Source: AWTP1-18 sp036518635
GTDB lineage: Bacteria > Pseudomonadota > Gammaproteobacteria > Burkholderiales > Rhodocyclaceae
Reading direction: 5' to 3'
DNA length: 6,670 bases
Assembly: GCA_036518635.1 (NCBI GenBank)
Contig: DATDMT010000249.1
Location: forward strand, 1 to 6,670
Numbering within the stretch: position 1 is the stretch's first letter; the number at the start of each line of letters is the position of its first letter. Positions 1 through 5,110 of the stretch are shown here, in pieces. The notes beneath the pieces were generated by a model. The model was not told the DNA's origin. It ran no database searches and worked only from the letters and a program-made list of their open reading frames with translations. Both the position numbers and the translations under genes were made by a program.

Positions 1-687
1 GAAATCCTGGTGGGTGGCGATGTCGCTCATCATCTGCTGCATCCGGCCGATCGGGTGGATCACCTGGCGGTAGAGCAGCACGCCGACGCCGCCGAGGATC
101 AGCACCGCCAGCACGGTGAGCAGCAGGATGGCGTTCACCGCACCGGCCAGGTTCTGGTTCAGGTTGAGGAAGGCCTCGTCCTTGGCCCGGCCCTTCTCGA
201 TCCGCAGGGTGTCGACGATCTGGCCGATCTCTTCCTGGTACATGGCGACCCCGGCGTAGAGATTGGCCTCGGCCATTTCCTTCTGCCCGGCGAGCTTGAA
301 CTTCACCGTGTCGTTGATCGCCGCGACGTAGTTCGCCGCGCTTTCCTTGGCCTGCGTCACCAGGCCCTTCTGCGCCTCGCTGCTGGCGCTCTTGAGCTGC
401 AGCTCAAGGGCGTCCTGCAGGGTCTTGATCTGGCCGGAGAGCTTGCCGGCGGATTGCTTGGCGAGATTCTCGTCGGGCGCCGTGACCACCGCGATGGTTG
501 CCAACTGGACATCCTTCAGGTGCGACACCAAATCTCCCGAGGCCAGCGCGCTGGGCACGATGCCCTCGGTCACCCGCTTGACCTCGGCGGCGTTGCGATT
601 GGACAGGAGGACGCTGTAGCCGCCGATACCGGCAATGGCGGTCAGGGTCAACAGCACGAGGGCGACGATGCGATGGCGGATGTTCAT
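1..687 (-). CDS. Methyl-accepting chemotaxis protein, N-terminal part (cut by window edge)
   Basis: Inner-membrane chemoreceptor that would sense a ligand in the periplasm and control a CheA/CheW kinase complex. The 229 visible residues start at the ATG read from 687 (MNIRHRIVAL). Residues 7-28 form a hydrophobic first membrane helix. Residues 30-182 are an alpha-helical periplasmic region rich in Ala, Lys, Glu and Gln, as in four-helix-bundle (4HB_MCP) ligand domains. Residues about 183-206 (AILLLTVLAVLILGG core) form the second membrane helix. From 207, RQVIHPIGRMQQMM is the beginning of a HAMP linker, with the usual proline after the membrane (P212). The methylation and signalling hairpin would lie beyond position 1. 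No good Shine-Dalgarno sequence or sigma-28 promoter was found upstream. A histidine kinase or diguanylate cyclase with the same input architecture cannot be excluded, because the output domain is missing. Confidence 0.82.
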   Translation of the reverse strand, partial: MNIRHRIVALVLLTLTAIAGIGGYSVLLSNRNAAEVKRVTEGIVPSALASGDLVSHLKDVQLATIAVVTAPDENLAKQSAGKLSGQIKTLQDALELQLKSASSEAQKGLVTQAKESAANYVAAINDTVKFKLAGQKEMAEANLYAGVAMYQEEIGQIVDTLRIEKGRAKDEAFLNLNQNLAGAVNAILLLTVLAVLILGGVGVLLYRQVIHPIGRMQQMMSDIATHQDF

Positions 688-812
688 GGCGAGTACGACC
701 AAAGGGATAGCGGCGGCGGCCGGAAGGGTCGCGCCAACCCGGGCATGGCAAGGGTTTCCACTTGGGCTGTGGCGGCGCAACAGCAAGGCTAAGCCCGGAT
801 TGTTGCGATTCG

Positions 813-830
813 GTGTCAGGGGGATGACAC
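813..830. repeat. Inverted repeat GTGTCA-N6-TGACAC upstream of the chemoreceptor gene
   Basis: GTGTCA (813-818) and TGACAC (825-830) are perfect inverted 6-mers separated by GGGGGA. The site lies in the 269-base gap between prfC and the chemoreceptor, 126 bp upstream of the chemoreceptor start. A second small inverted repeat, ATGCC-GAT-GGCAT, lies at 845-857. The site could be a regulator-binding site or a small hairpin. The half-site TGACAC also occurs twice in the operator-like region at 2583-2613, but six bases is short enough for chance. The rest of 688-956 shows no gene. Confidence 0.3.
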
Positions 831-933
831 TTCCTTGACCGTCGATGCCGATGGCATTCAACGAGCCGAACCCATGGCCGCGGCAGGGCCGGGCGGCTCC
901 GCCGGTGGTCTGGGTTATTTCCTTACGGGATCA

Positions 934-950
934 GCCGGCGCAGGGCCGGC
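934..950 (-). terminator. Possible weak hairpin after prfC
   Basis: GCCGGC (934-939) and GCCGGC (945-950) can pair around the loop GCAGG, starting 7 bases past the prfC stop codon in its direction of transcription. There is no T-tract behind it on the minus strand, so it is not a convincing intrinsic terminator. It may only stabilise the mRNA end, or prfC may read through towards the chemoreceptor gene. Confidence 0.22.
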
Positions 951-956
951 GCGGCA

Positions 957-2531
957 TCAATGCACTTCGCGGGTTTCGAGGAACTCGATGTCCGGATAGC
1001 GCTCTTGCGTCAGCTGCAGGTTCACCCGGCTGGAGGCCAGGTAGACGTAATCCTCGCCGCCGTCGAGGGCGACGCTGACCGGGTACTTGTCGGCAATGGC
1101 GCGTAGCTGGTCGGGCGTGCCCTTGAGCCAGCGGGCGGTGGATACCTGCACCGGCTCGAAGATGGCGTCCACGCCGTATTCATGTTCCAGGCGATGAGCG
1201 ACCACGTCGAACTGCAGGGCGCCGACGGCGCCGAGAATCAAGTCGTTGGTGCCGACCGGGCGGAACAACTGGGTGGCGCCCTCTTCCGCCAACTGATGCA
1301 GGCCCTTTTGCAACTGCTTCAGCTTCAGCGGGTTGCGCAGCACGGCGCGCTGGAACAGCTCCGGGGCGAAGGAAGGAATGCCGGTGAAGCGCAAGTCCTC
1401 GCCCTCGGTGAAGGTCTCGCCGAGGCGGATGGTGCCATGGTTGGGGATGCCGATGATGTCGCCGGCATAGGCCTCGTCCATGATGCTGCGGTCCTGGGCC
1501 ATGAAGGTGATCGCATTGTTCACCGCCATGGTCTTGCCGCCGGCCACCTGCTTGATCTTCATGCCGCGCTCGAAGCGGCCGGAGCAGATGCGCAGGAAGG
1601 CGATCCGGTCCCGGTGCTTGGGGTCCATATTGGCCTGAATCTTGAACACGAAGGCGGCGAACTTGGGCTCGTGGGGCTGCACCGTGCGGGTCTGCGCCGC
1701 CCGCGCCAGGGGCTCGGGGGACAGGTCCACGATGGCGTCCAGCACGCTCTGGACGCCGAAGTTGTTCACCCCGGAGCCGAAGAACACCGGGGTCTGGCGG
1801 CCTTCCAGGTAGGCGGTCTGATCGAAGGGGTGGGAGGCGCCGCGCACCAGCTCGATGTCGGCGCGCAGTTCGTCGGCCTGGGTGCCGAGCAGCTCATTGA
1901 GGCGCGGGTTGTCGAGGCCGTCGATGATTTCCGAAGTGCCCTTCTCCGCCTGTGGGTCGAAGAACTGGACGGTGTCGTTGTGCAGGTGATAGACGCCGCG
2001 GAAGCGCTTGCCCATGCCGATGGGCCAGGTCATCGGCGCGCACTGAATCTTCAACACCGACTCGATCTCGTCCAAGAGGTCGATGGGTTCGCGGCCTTCC
2101 CGGTCGAGCTTGTTGATGAAGGTCAGGATCGGCGTGTCGCGCAGGCGGCAGACGTCCAAGAGCTTGATGGTGCGGTCTTCGACACCCTTGACCGAGTCGA
2201 TCACCATCACCGCCGAGTCCACGGCGGTCAGGGTGCGGTAGGTGTCTTCGGAGAAGTCTTCGTGGCCCGGGGTGTCCAGCAGGTTCACGATGAAGTCGCG
2301 GTAGGGGAACTGCATCACCGAGGAAGTGACCGAGATGCCGCGCTGTTTTTCCAGCTCCATCCAGTCCGAGGTGGCATGGCGCGAGGCCTTGCGCGCCCGC
2401 ACTTCGCCGGCCACCTGGATCGCGCCGCCGAACCAGAGCAGCTTTTCGGTCAGCGTCGTCTTGCCCGCGTCCGGGTGGGAAATGATGGCAAAGGTGCGGC
2501 GACGGGCGATTTCTTGGTCGAGGGCGGACAC
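957..2531 (-). CDS. prfC: Peptide chain release factor 3 (RF3), GTP-binding
   Basis: Cytoplasmic translational GTPase that removes RF1 or RF2 from the ribosome after peptide release. The protein is complete at 524 residues, close to the roughly 529 of E. coli RF3. GTPase motifs are in order: P-loop SHPDAGKTT (residues 18-26), the switch I region with QRGISVTSS (63-71), DTPGHEDF (86-93) and NKLDRE (140-145). The sequence SHPDAGKTTLTEKLL followed by an intact FxGAIQxAGxVxxRK stretch is typical of RF3, rather than of EF-G. The central beta-barrel and C-terminal domains run to the end (LETREVH). The start is GTG at 2531-2529, with no in-frame ATG upstream and no strong Shine-Dalgarno sequence. 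A consensus TATAAT lies 33 bases upstream, which supports this start. The gene is transcribed divergently from the toxin-antitoxin-lysS group. Confidence 0.97.
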   Translation of the reverse strand: MSALDQEIARRRTFAIISHPDAGKTTLTEKLLWFGGAIQVAGEVRARKASRHATSDWMELEKQRGISVTSSVMQFPYRDFIVNLLDTPGHEDFSEDTYRTLTAVDSAVMVIDSVKGVEDRTIKLLDVCRLRDTPILTFINKLDREGREPIDLLDEIESVLKIQCAPMTWPIGMGKRFRGVYHLHNDTVQFFDPQAEKGTSEIIDGLDNPRLNELLGTQADELRADIELVRGASHPFDQTAYLEGRQTPVFFGSGVNNFGVQSVLDAIVDLSPEPLARAAQTRTVQPHEPKFAAFVFKIQANMDPKHRDRIAFLRICSGRFERGMKIKQVAGGKTMAVNNAITFMAQDRSIMDEAYAGDIIGIPNHGTIRLGETFTEGEDLRFTGIPSFAPELFQRAVLRNPLKLKQLQKGLHQLAEEGATQLFRPVGTNDLILGAVGALQFDVVAHRLEHEYGVDAIFEPVQVSTARWLKGTPDQLRAIADKYPVSVALDGGEDYVYLASSRVNLQLTQERYPDIEFLETREVH

Positions 2532-2563
2532 GGGACAGCTTTCGGCAAGGCGGAAGGGCGCGG

Positions 2564-2592
2564 ATTATACCGGTACGGCGGCAATGTGACAC
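2564..2592 (-). promoter_or_regulatory. Probable sigma-70 promoter of prfC
   Basis: On the minus strand the -10 box is a perfect TATAAT (2569 down to 2564). The -35 box GTGTCA (2592 down to 2587) matches 4 of 6 bases of TTGACA, with a 17-bp spacer. The predicted start of transcription, near 2557, would leave a leader of about 26 nt before the GTG start of prfC. The -35 box lies inside the first TGTGACACA palindrome. Confidence 0.62.
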
Positions 2593-2613
2593 AACGCGAA
2601 AAATGTGACACAA
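2583..2613. repeat. Two direct copies of AATGTGACACAA, candidate operator
   Basis: The 12-mer AATGTGACACAA occurs at 2583-2594 and again at 2602-2613, 19 bp apart from start to start, which is close to two helical turns. Each copy contains the perfect 9-bp palindrome TGTG-A-CACA (2585-2593 and 2604-2612). It stands directly upstream of an antitoxin gene. Phd/YefM antitoxins are known to repress their own operon by binding paired short palindromes, so this is the best candidate operator. Binding itself is inferred. Confidence 0.65.
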
Positions 2614-2614
2614 T
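2586..2614 (+). promoter_or_regulatory. Probable promoter of the antitoxin-toxin-lysS group
   Basis: GTGACA (2586-2591) matches 5 of 6 bases of the -35 consensus. CACAAT (2609-2614) matches 4 of 6 bases of the -10 consensus, with a 17-bp spacer. The two boxes fall in the first and second palindromes respectively, so a bound antitoxin would cover both. Transcription would start near 2621, about 22 nt before the antitoxin ATG. Confidence 0.5.
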
Positions 2615-2642
2615 TCAACATACCCCGCCTGGAGCCCCCGCC

Positions 2643-2879
2643 ATGAAAACCCTCGGAGTCCGCGAAATGCGCGCCAGCTACGGCGCCCTGGAAACCGCCC
2701 TGAAAGAGGAAGGCGAGGTCATCCTGACCCACCACGGCAAGCCCTTCGCCCGGGTATTGCCGCTGGAAACCCCATCGACACCGCCCAAGATGCCCAGCAA
2801 CGCCGCCCTGCGCGCCCGCATGAAACCCTTGAAGACGGCCACCGCCGACCTGATCAGCGCCGAGCGCGACGAACGCTGA
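2643..2879 (+). CDS. Antitoxin of the Phd/YefM family (prevent-host-death type)
   Basis: Small DNA-binding antitoxin expected to neutralise the toxin encoded just downstream and to repress its own promoter. The protein is 78 residues long. Residues 1-42 have the family pattern: MKTLGVREMRASYG, then the helix LETALKEEG, then the strand-turn EVILTHHGKPFARVLPL (the EG-x-hydrophobic-x-T-x-H-G-K-P-x-A signature). In this family the N-terminal half dimerises and binds DNA. The C-terminal part (about 45-78), rich in Pro, Lys, Arg and Ala, is the kind of flexible tail that wraps the toxin. A Shine-Dalgarno GGAG at 2631-2634 sits 8 nt before the ATG. Two palindromes upstream are the likely operator. 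Identification rests on motif recognition. The VapB label could also be used, because its partner is a PIN toxin. Confidence 0.85.
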   Translation: MKTLGVREMRASYGALETALKEEGEVILTHHGKPFARVLPLETPSTPPKMPSNAALRARMKPLKTATADLISAERDER

Positions 2880-2884
2880 GCGGC

Positions 2885-2968
2885 ATGAGCACACTTCATG
2901 GAGCCGCGCGGCGGCGAACCCGCGTCACCCGCTTCCTCGGGAAGGGGGATGGAGAAATGGTCCAGTGA
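2885..2968 (+). CDS. Possible 27-residue basic leader ORF between antitoxin and toxin
   Basis: ATG at 2885 opens a frame of 27 codons (MSTLHGAARRRTRVTRFLGK and seven more residues) ending at TGA 2966-2968. It starts 5 nt after the antitoxin stop, and its stop overlaps the toxin GTG start in the tetranucleotide GTGA, an arrangement often used for translational coupling. The peptide is very basic (six Arg, one Lys) and resembles no family I recognise. Its ribosome-binding signal is weak (GAG at 2878-2880). A likely alternative is that this ATG was once the toxin's own start and the frame is a by-product of an insertion. I see no proof that it is translated. Confidence 0.28.
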   Translation: MSTLHGAARRRTRVTRFLGKGDGEMVQ

Positions 2969-2970
2969 GC
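2886..2970. mobile_element. Candidate 80-bp small insertion flanked by TGAGC direct repeats
   Basis: The 5-bp sequence TGAGC occurs at 2886-2890 and again at 2966-2970, enclosing 75 bases. Removing one copy plus the enclosed 75 bases (80 bp) would put ATG 2885 directly in frame with the PIN toxin (M-S-D-Y-I-D). The toxin would then start 5 nt after the antitoxin stop, the usual tight spacing. The enclosed DNA is rich in short palindromes: GCCGCGCGGC at 2903-2912, a hairpin at 2928-2948, and a direct repeat ATGGAG at 2898 and 2949. This resembles a dispersed palindromic (REP/MITE-like) repeat. No clear terminal inverted repeats are visible, so the idea rests on the duplication and the restored reading frame. 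Confidence 0.38.
2928..2948 (+). promoter_or_regulatory. Hairpin just upstream of the toxin ribosome-binding site
   Basis: CCC-G-CTTCC (2928-2936) can pair with GGAAG-G-GGG (2940-2948) around a TCG loop, with one mismatch in the stem. It ends two bases before the toxin Shine-Dalgarno GGAG (2951-2954). It could reduce ribosome access to the toxin start or mark an mRNA end. There is no T-tract, so it is not an intrinsic terminator. Confidence 0.35.
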
Positions 2971-3396
2971 GATTACATCGACACCAGCGCCCTGGTGAAA
3001 CGCTATCTGGCCGAGCCCCTGTCCGACGAGTTCGATGCCTACCTCACCGAACGCCCTGGCGCGGCCATCAGCCCATTGACCGTGGTCGAGCTGCGTTGCG
3101 CTCTGGCGCGGCGGCGGCGCAGCAAGGACATCAGCCGCAGCTACGAGACCGCCGCCATGGCGGCCTTCGATGCCGACGTACAACAGGGCTGCCTGGAAGT
3201 CGTCGCCATCGACAATCACCGCTTCCAGGAAGCCCGCCGGCTGATCGACCAGATCGCCGACCTGCCGTTGCGCACCCTGGATGCACTGCACCTCGCGACG
3301 GCCCAGGTGCATCGCTGCAAGGCATTTGCCACCGCCGACAAGACCCAGGCCGAGGCCGCCCGCGCCCTCGGCTTCCAAGTACACTCCTTTTATTGA
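2965..3396 (+). CDS. vapC: VapC-like PIN-domain ribonuclease toxin
   Basis: Type II toxin, expected to be a Mg-dependent endoribonuclease that cuts RNA (tRNA in several studied VapC proteins) when released from its antitoxin. The 143-residue length is normal for VapC. The four acidic residues expected in a PIN active site are present in context: D6 (DYIDTSALVK), E42 (TVVELRCAL), D106 (TLDALHLATA) and D125 (FATADKTQAEAA), so it appears intact. The start is GTG 2965. It puts the catalytic Asp at residue 6, as is usual, and no in-frame ATG lies close upstream. A GGAG at 2951-2954 is 10 nt away. The 85-bp gap from the antitoxin is unusual for such a pair. The lysS start follows only 16 nt after the stop. 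The RNA target cannot be read from sequence. Confidence 0.88.
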   Translation: MSDYIDTSALVKRYLAEPLSDEFDAYLTERPGAAISPLTVVELRCALARRRRSKDISRSYETAAMAAFDADVQQGCLEVVAIDNHRFQEARRLIDQIADLPLRTLDALHLATAQVHRCKAFATADKTQAEAARALGFQVHSFY

Positions 3397-3412
3397 ACTG
3401 ATCGAGCACACC

Positions 3413-4921
3413 ATGACCGACGCCACCCAGAATGCCGCGCCCCACGACGAGAACCACATCATTGCCGAGCGCCGCGAGAAACTGAAAACCTGGCGTGAAA
3501 GCGGCAAGGCCTATCCCAACGATTTCGCCCGCGAGAACTTGGCCGGCCGGCTCAGCGAAGTCTATGAGGACAAAACCAAGGAAGAACTGGAAGCCACGCC
3601 GATCGAGGTCAAGGTCGCCGGCCGCATCATGCTGAAGCGCGTGATGGGCAAGGCCAGCTTCATCACCATCCAGGACATGTCCGGCCGCATCCAAATCTTC
3701 GTCAGCCGCGACGCGGTGGGCGAAGAGACCTACACCGATTTCAAGAAGTGGGACCTGGGCGACATCGTCGGCGTCGTCGGCAGCATGATGAAGACCAAGA
3801 CCGGCGAGCTGTCGGTCCATGCCAATTCGATCCGCCTGCTGTCCAAGTGCCTGCGCCCCCTGCCGGAGAAATTCCACGGCCTGACCGACGTCGAGACCAA
3901 GTACCGCCAGCGCTACCTGGACCTGATCACCAGCGAGGAGTCGCGCTTCACCTTCGTCGCCCGCAGCAAGATGATCGCCTCGATCCGCCACTACATGAGC
4001 AGCCACGGCTTCCTCGAAGTGGAAACGCCGATGATGCACCCGATCCCCGGCGGCGCCTCGGCCAAGCCCTTCATCACCCACCACAACGCCCTGGACCTGG
4101 AAATGTTCCTGCGCATCGCGCCGGAGTTGTACCTGAAGCGCCTGGTGGTGGGCGGCTTCGAGAAGGTTTTCGAGATCAACCGCAACTTCCGCAACGAAGG
4201 CTTGAGCCCCCGGCACAACCCCGAGTTCACCATGATGGAGTTCTACGAGGCCTACGCCAACTACCAGACCCTGATGGACTTCACCGAGGGCGTGCTGCGC
4301 CACTCCGCCCGCGAGGCCCTGGGCACCGAGCTGTTCCACTACCAGGGCCGCGAGCTGGACCTGTCCAAGCCCTTCCATCGCCTGACCATGGTCGAGGCGA
4401 TCCGCCAGTTCCACCCGGGCTACAGCTTTGAACAGTTGAACGACGCCCAGTGGCTGACCGACAAGCTGAAGGCGATGAATGTCCAGGTCAAGCCCGGCAC
4501 CGGCCTCGGCACCCTGCAACTGCTGGCCTTCGAGGAAATGGCCGAGGCCGAGCTGTGGGAGCCCACCTTCATCATCGACTACCCGGTGGAAGTGAGCCCC
4601 CTGGCCCGCGCCTCCGACGACCGGCCGGACATCACCGAGCGCTTCGAGCTGTTCATCGTCGGTCGCGAAATCGCCAACGGCTTCTCCGAGCTGAACGATC
4701 CGGAAGACCAGGCCAAGCGCTTCCATGACCAGGTCAAGGCCAAGGATGCCGGCGACGAGGAGGCCATGTACTACGACGCCGACTACATCCGCGCCCTGGA
4801 ATACGGCCTGCCCCCCACCGGCGGCTGCGGCATCGGCATCGACCGCCTGGTGATGCTGCTCACCGACAGCCCGGCAATCCGCGACGTGATCCTGTTCCCG
4901 CAGATGCGCCGCGAGGAGTAA
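3413..4921 (+). CDS. lysS: Lysyl-tRNA synthetase, class II
   Basis: Cytoplasmic enzyme that charges tRNA-Lys with lysine using ATP. The product has 502 residues, compared with about 505 in E. coli. An N-terminal anticodon-binding OB-fold occupies roughly residues 64-150 (IEVKVAGRIM, then GKASFITIQD). The class II catalytic core follows: motif 1 GFLEVETPMM with P206; motif 2 FRNEGLSPRHNPEF (259-272) with R260 and E262; motif 3 GCGIGIDRLVMLL with R478. All are intact. ATG 3413 is chosen because the N-terminus (MTDATQNAAP) then has family length. Extending the frame upstream to 3281 would overlap the toxin and add nonsense sequence. The Shine-Dalgarno sequence is weak (GAG 3404-3406). The gene starts 16 nt after the toxin stop and I see no convincing own promoter, so it is probably co-transcribed with the toxin-antitoxin pair. 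Confidence 0.98.
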   Translation: MTDATQNAAPHDENHIIAERREKLKTWRESGKAYPNDFARENLAGRLSEVYEDKTKEELEATPIEVKVAGRIMLKRVMGKASFITIQDMSGRIQIFVSRDAVGEETYTDFKKWDLGDIVGVVGSMMKTKTGELSVHANSIRLLSKCLRPLPEKFHGLTDVETKYRQRYLDLITSEESRFTFVARSKMIASIRHYMSSHGFLEVETPMMHPIPGGASAKPFITHHNALDLEMFLRIAPELYLKRLVVGGFEKVFEINRNFRNEGLSPRHNPEFTMMEFYEAYANYQTLMDFTEGVLRHSAREALGTELFHYQGRELDLSKPFHRLTMVEAIRQFHPGYSFEQLNDAQWLTDKLKAMNVQVKPGTGLGTLQLLAFEEMAEAELWEPTFIIDYPVEVSPLARASDDRPDITERFELFIVGREIANGFSELNDPEDQAKRFHDQVKAKDAGDEEAMYYDADYIRALEYGLPPTGGCGIGIDRLVMLLTDSPAIRDVILFPQMRREE

Positions 4922-4930
4922 TCCCCGCCA

Positions 4931-4958
4931 CCGCAGGCTGCGAAATCGCGGCCTGCGG
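4931..4958 (+). terminator. Intrinsic terminator after lysS
   Basis: A 12-bp stem, with one G-T pair, forms from CCGCAGGCTGCG (4931-4942) and CGCGGCCTGCGG (4947-4958) around an AAAT loop. It begins 9 bases after the lysS stop. It is followed by AATTACTTTAAG, a T-rich but interrupted tail. The very stable stem makes this the likely end of the lysS transcript. Confidence 0.75.
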
Positions 4959-4989
4959 AATTACTTTAAGCCTTGAGCATGATTCTTGC

Positions 4990-5033
4990 GCGCCCCAGCG
5001 TTTAGCCGGGGTTTTGGCGCTTTTCCGCCAAAA
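4990..5033 (+). promoter_or_regulatory. Overlapping alternative hairpins in the leader region of the sensor gene
   Basis: TTTTGGCG (5012-5019) pairs perfectly with CGCCAAAA (5026-5033) around a 6-base loop. The GGCGC at 5016-5020 could instead pair with GCGCC at 4990-4994. CCCC (4993-4996) can pair with GGGG (5008-5011), which is followed by TTTT and could act as a second weak terminator. Whether these structures have a function is unknown. Confidence 0.25.
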
Positions 5034-5044
5034 ATGGCACCTGC

Positions 5045-5061
5045 ATGGGGAAATCCCCCAT
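5045..5061 (+). promoter_or_regulatory. Small hairpin upstream of the sensor gene
   Basis: ATGGGG (5045-5050) and CCCCAT (5056-5061) pair perfectly around AAATC, 50 bp before the sensor gene start. No clear sigma-70, sigma-54 or sigma-28 promoter could be matched nearby, so its role as operator or mRNA structure is open. Confidence 0.25.
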
Positions 5062-5110
5062 AGCGGCGCCCATCCCCGGTGCATAAAACGACAACACCGA
5101 GGGGAGTGTC

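Noticed and set aside
10..792. Plus-strand open frame opposite the chemoreceptor
   Set aside because: The minus strand gives two membrane helices plus a HAMP start in the right order. The plus-strand product has shadow-like composition and no recognisable domain.
1182..2879. Long plus-strand open frame running through prfC into the antitoxin
   Set aside because: It lies antisense to prfC, whose GTPase motifs are unmistakable. The frame is open because of high GC content. Only its last 78 codons are the real antitoxin, which has its own Shine-Dalgarno sequence and ATG at 2643.
3281..3412. Longer lysS with an upstream start
   Set aside because: It would overlap the intact PIN toxin and add about 44 residues unlike any LysS N-terminus. 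The length from ATG 3413 fits the family.
3131..4726. Long minus-strand open frame opposite the toxin and lysS
   Set aside because: It is antisense to clearly coding lysS and has a low-complexity composition rich in Gly, Ala, Val, Leu, Gln and His, typical of shadow frames in GC-rich DNA. No motif was recognised.
5035..5050. Possible sigma-54 promoter (TGGCAC at 5035)
   Set aside because: The -24 half is perfect, but at the required spacing the -12 element reads TGGGG instead of TTGC, lacking the essential GC.
5079..5088. Possible sigma-28 (flagellar type) -10 box GTGCATAA
   Set aside because: It matches only 5 of 8 bases, and there is no TAAA-type -35 box at the proper distance.
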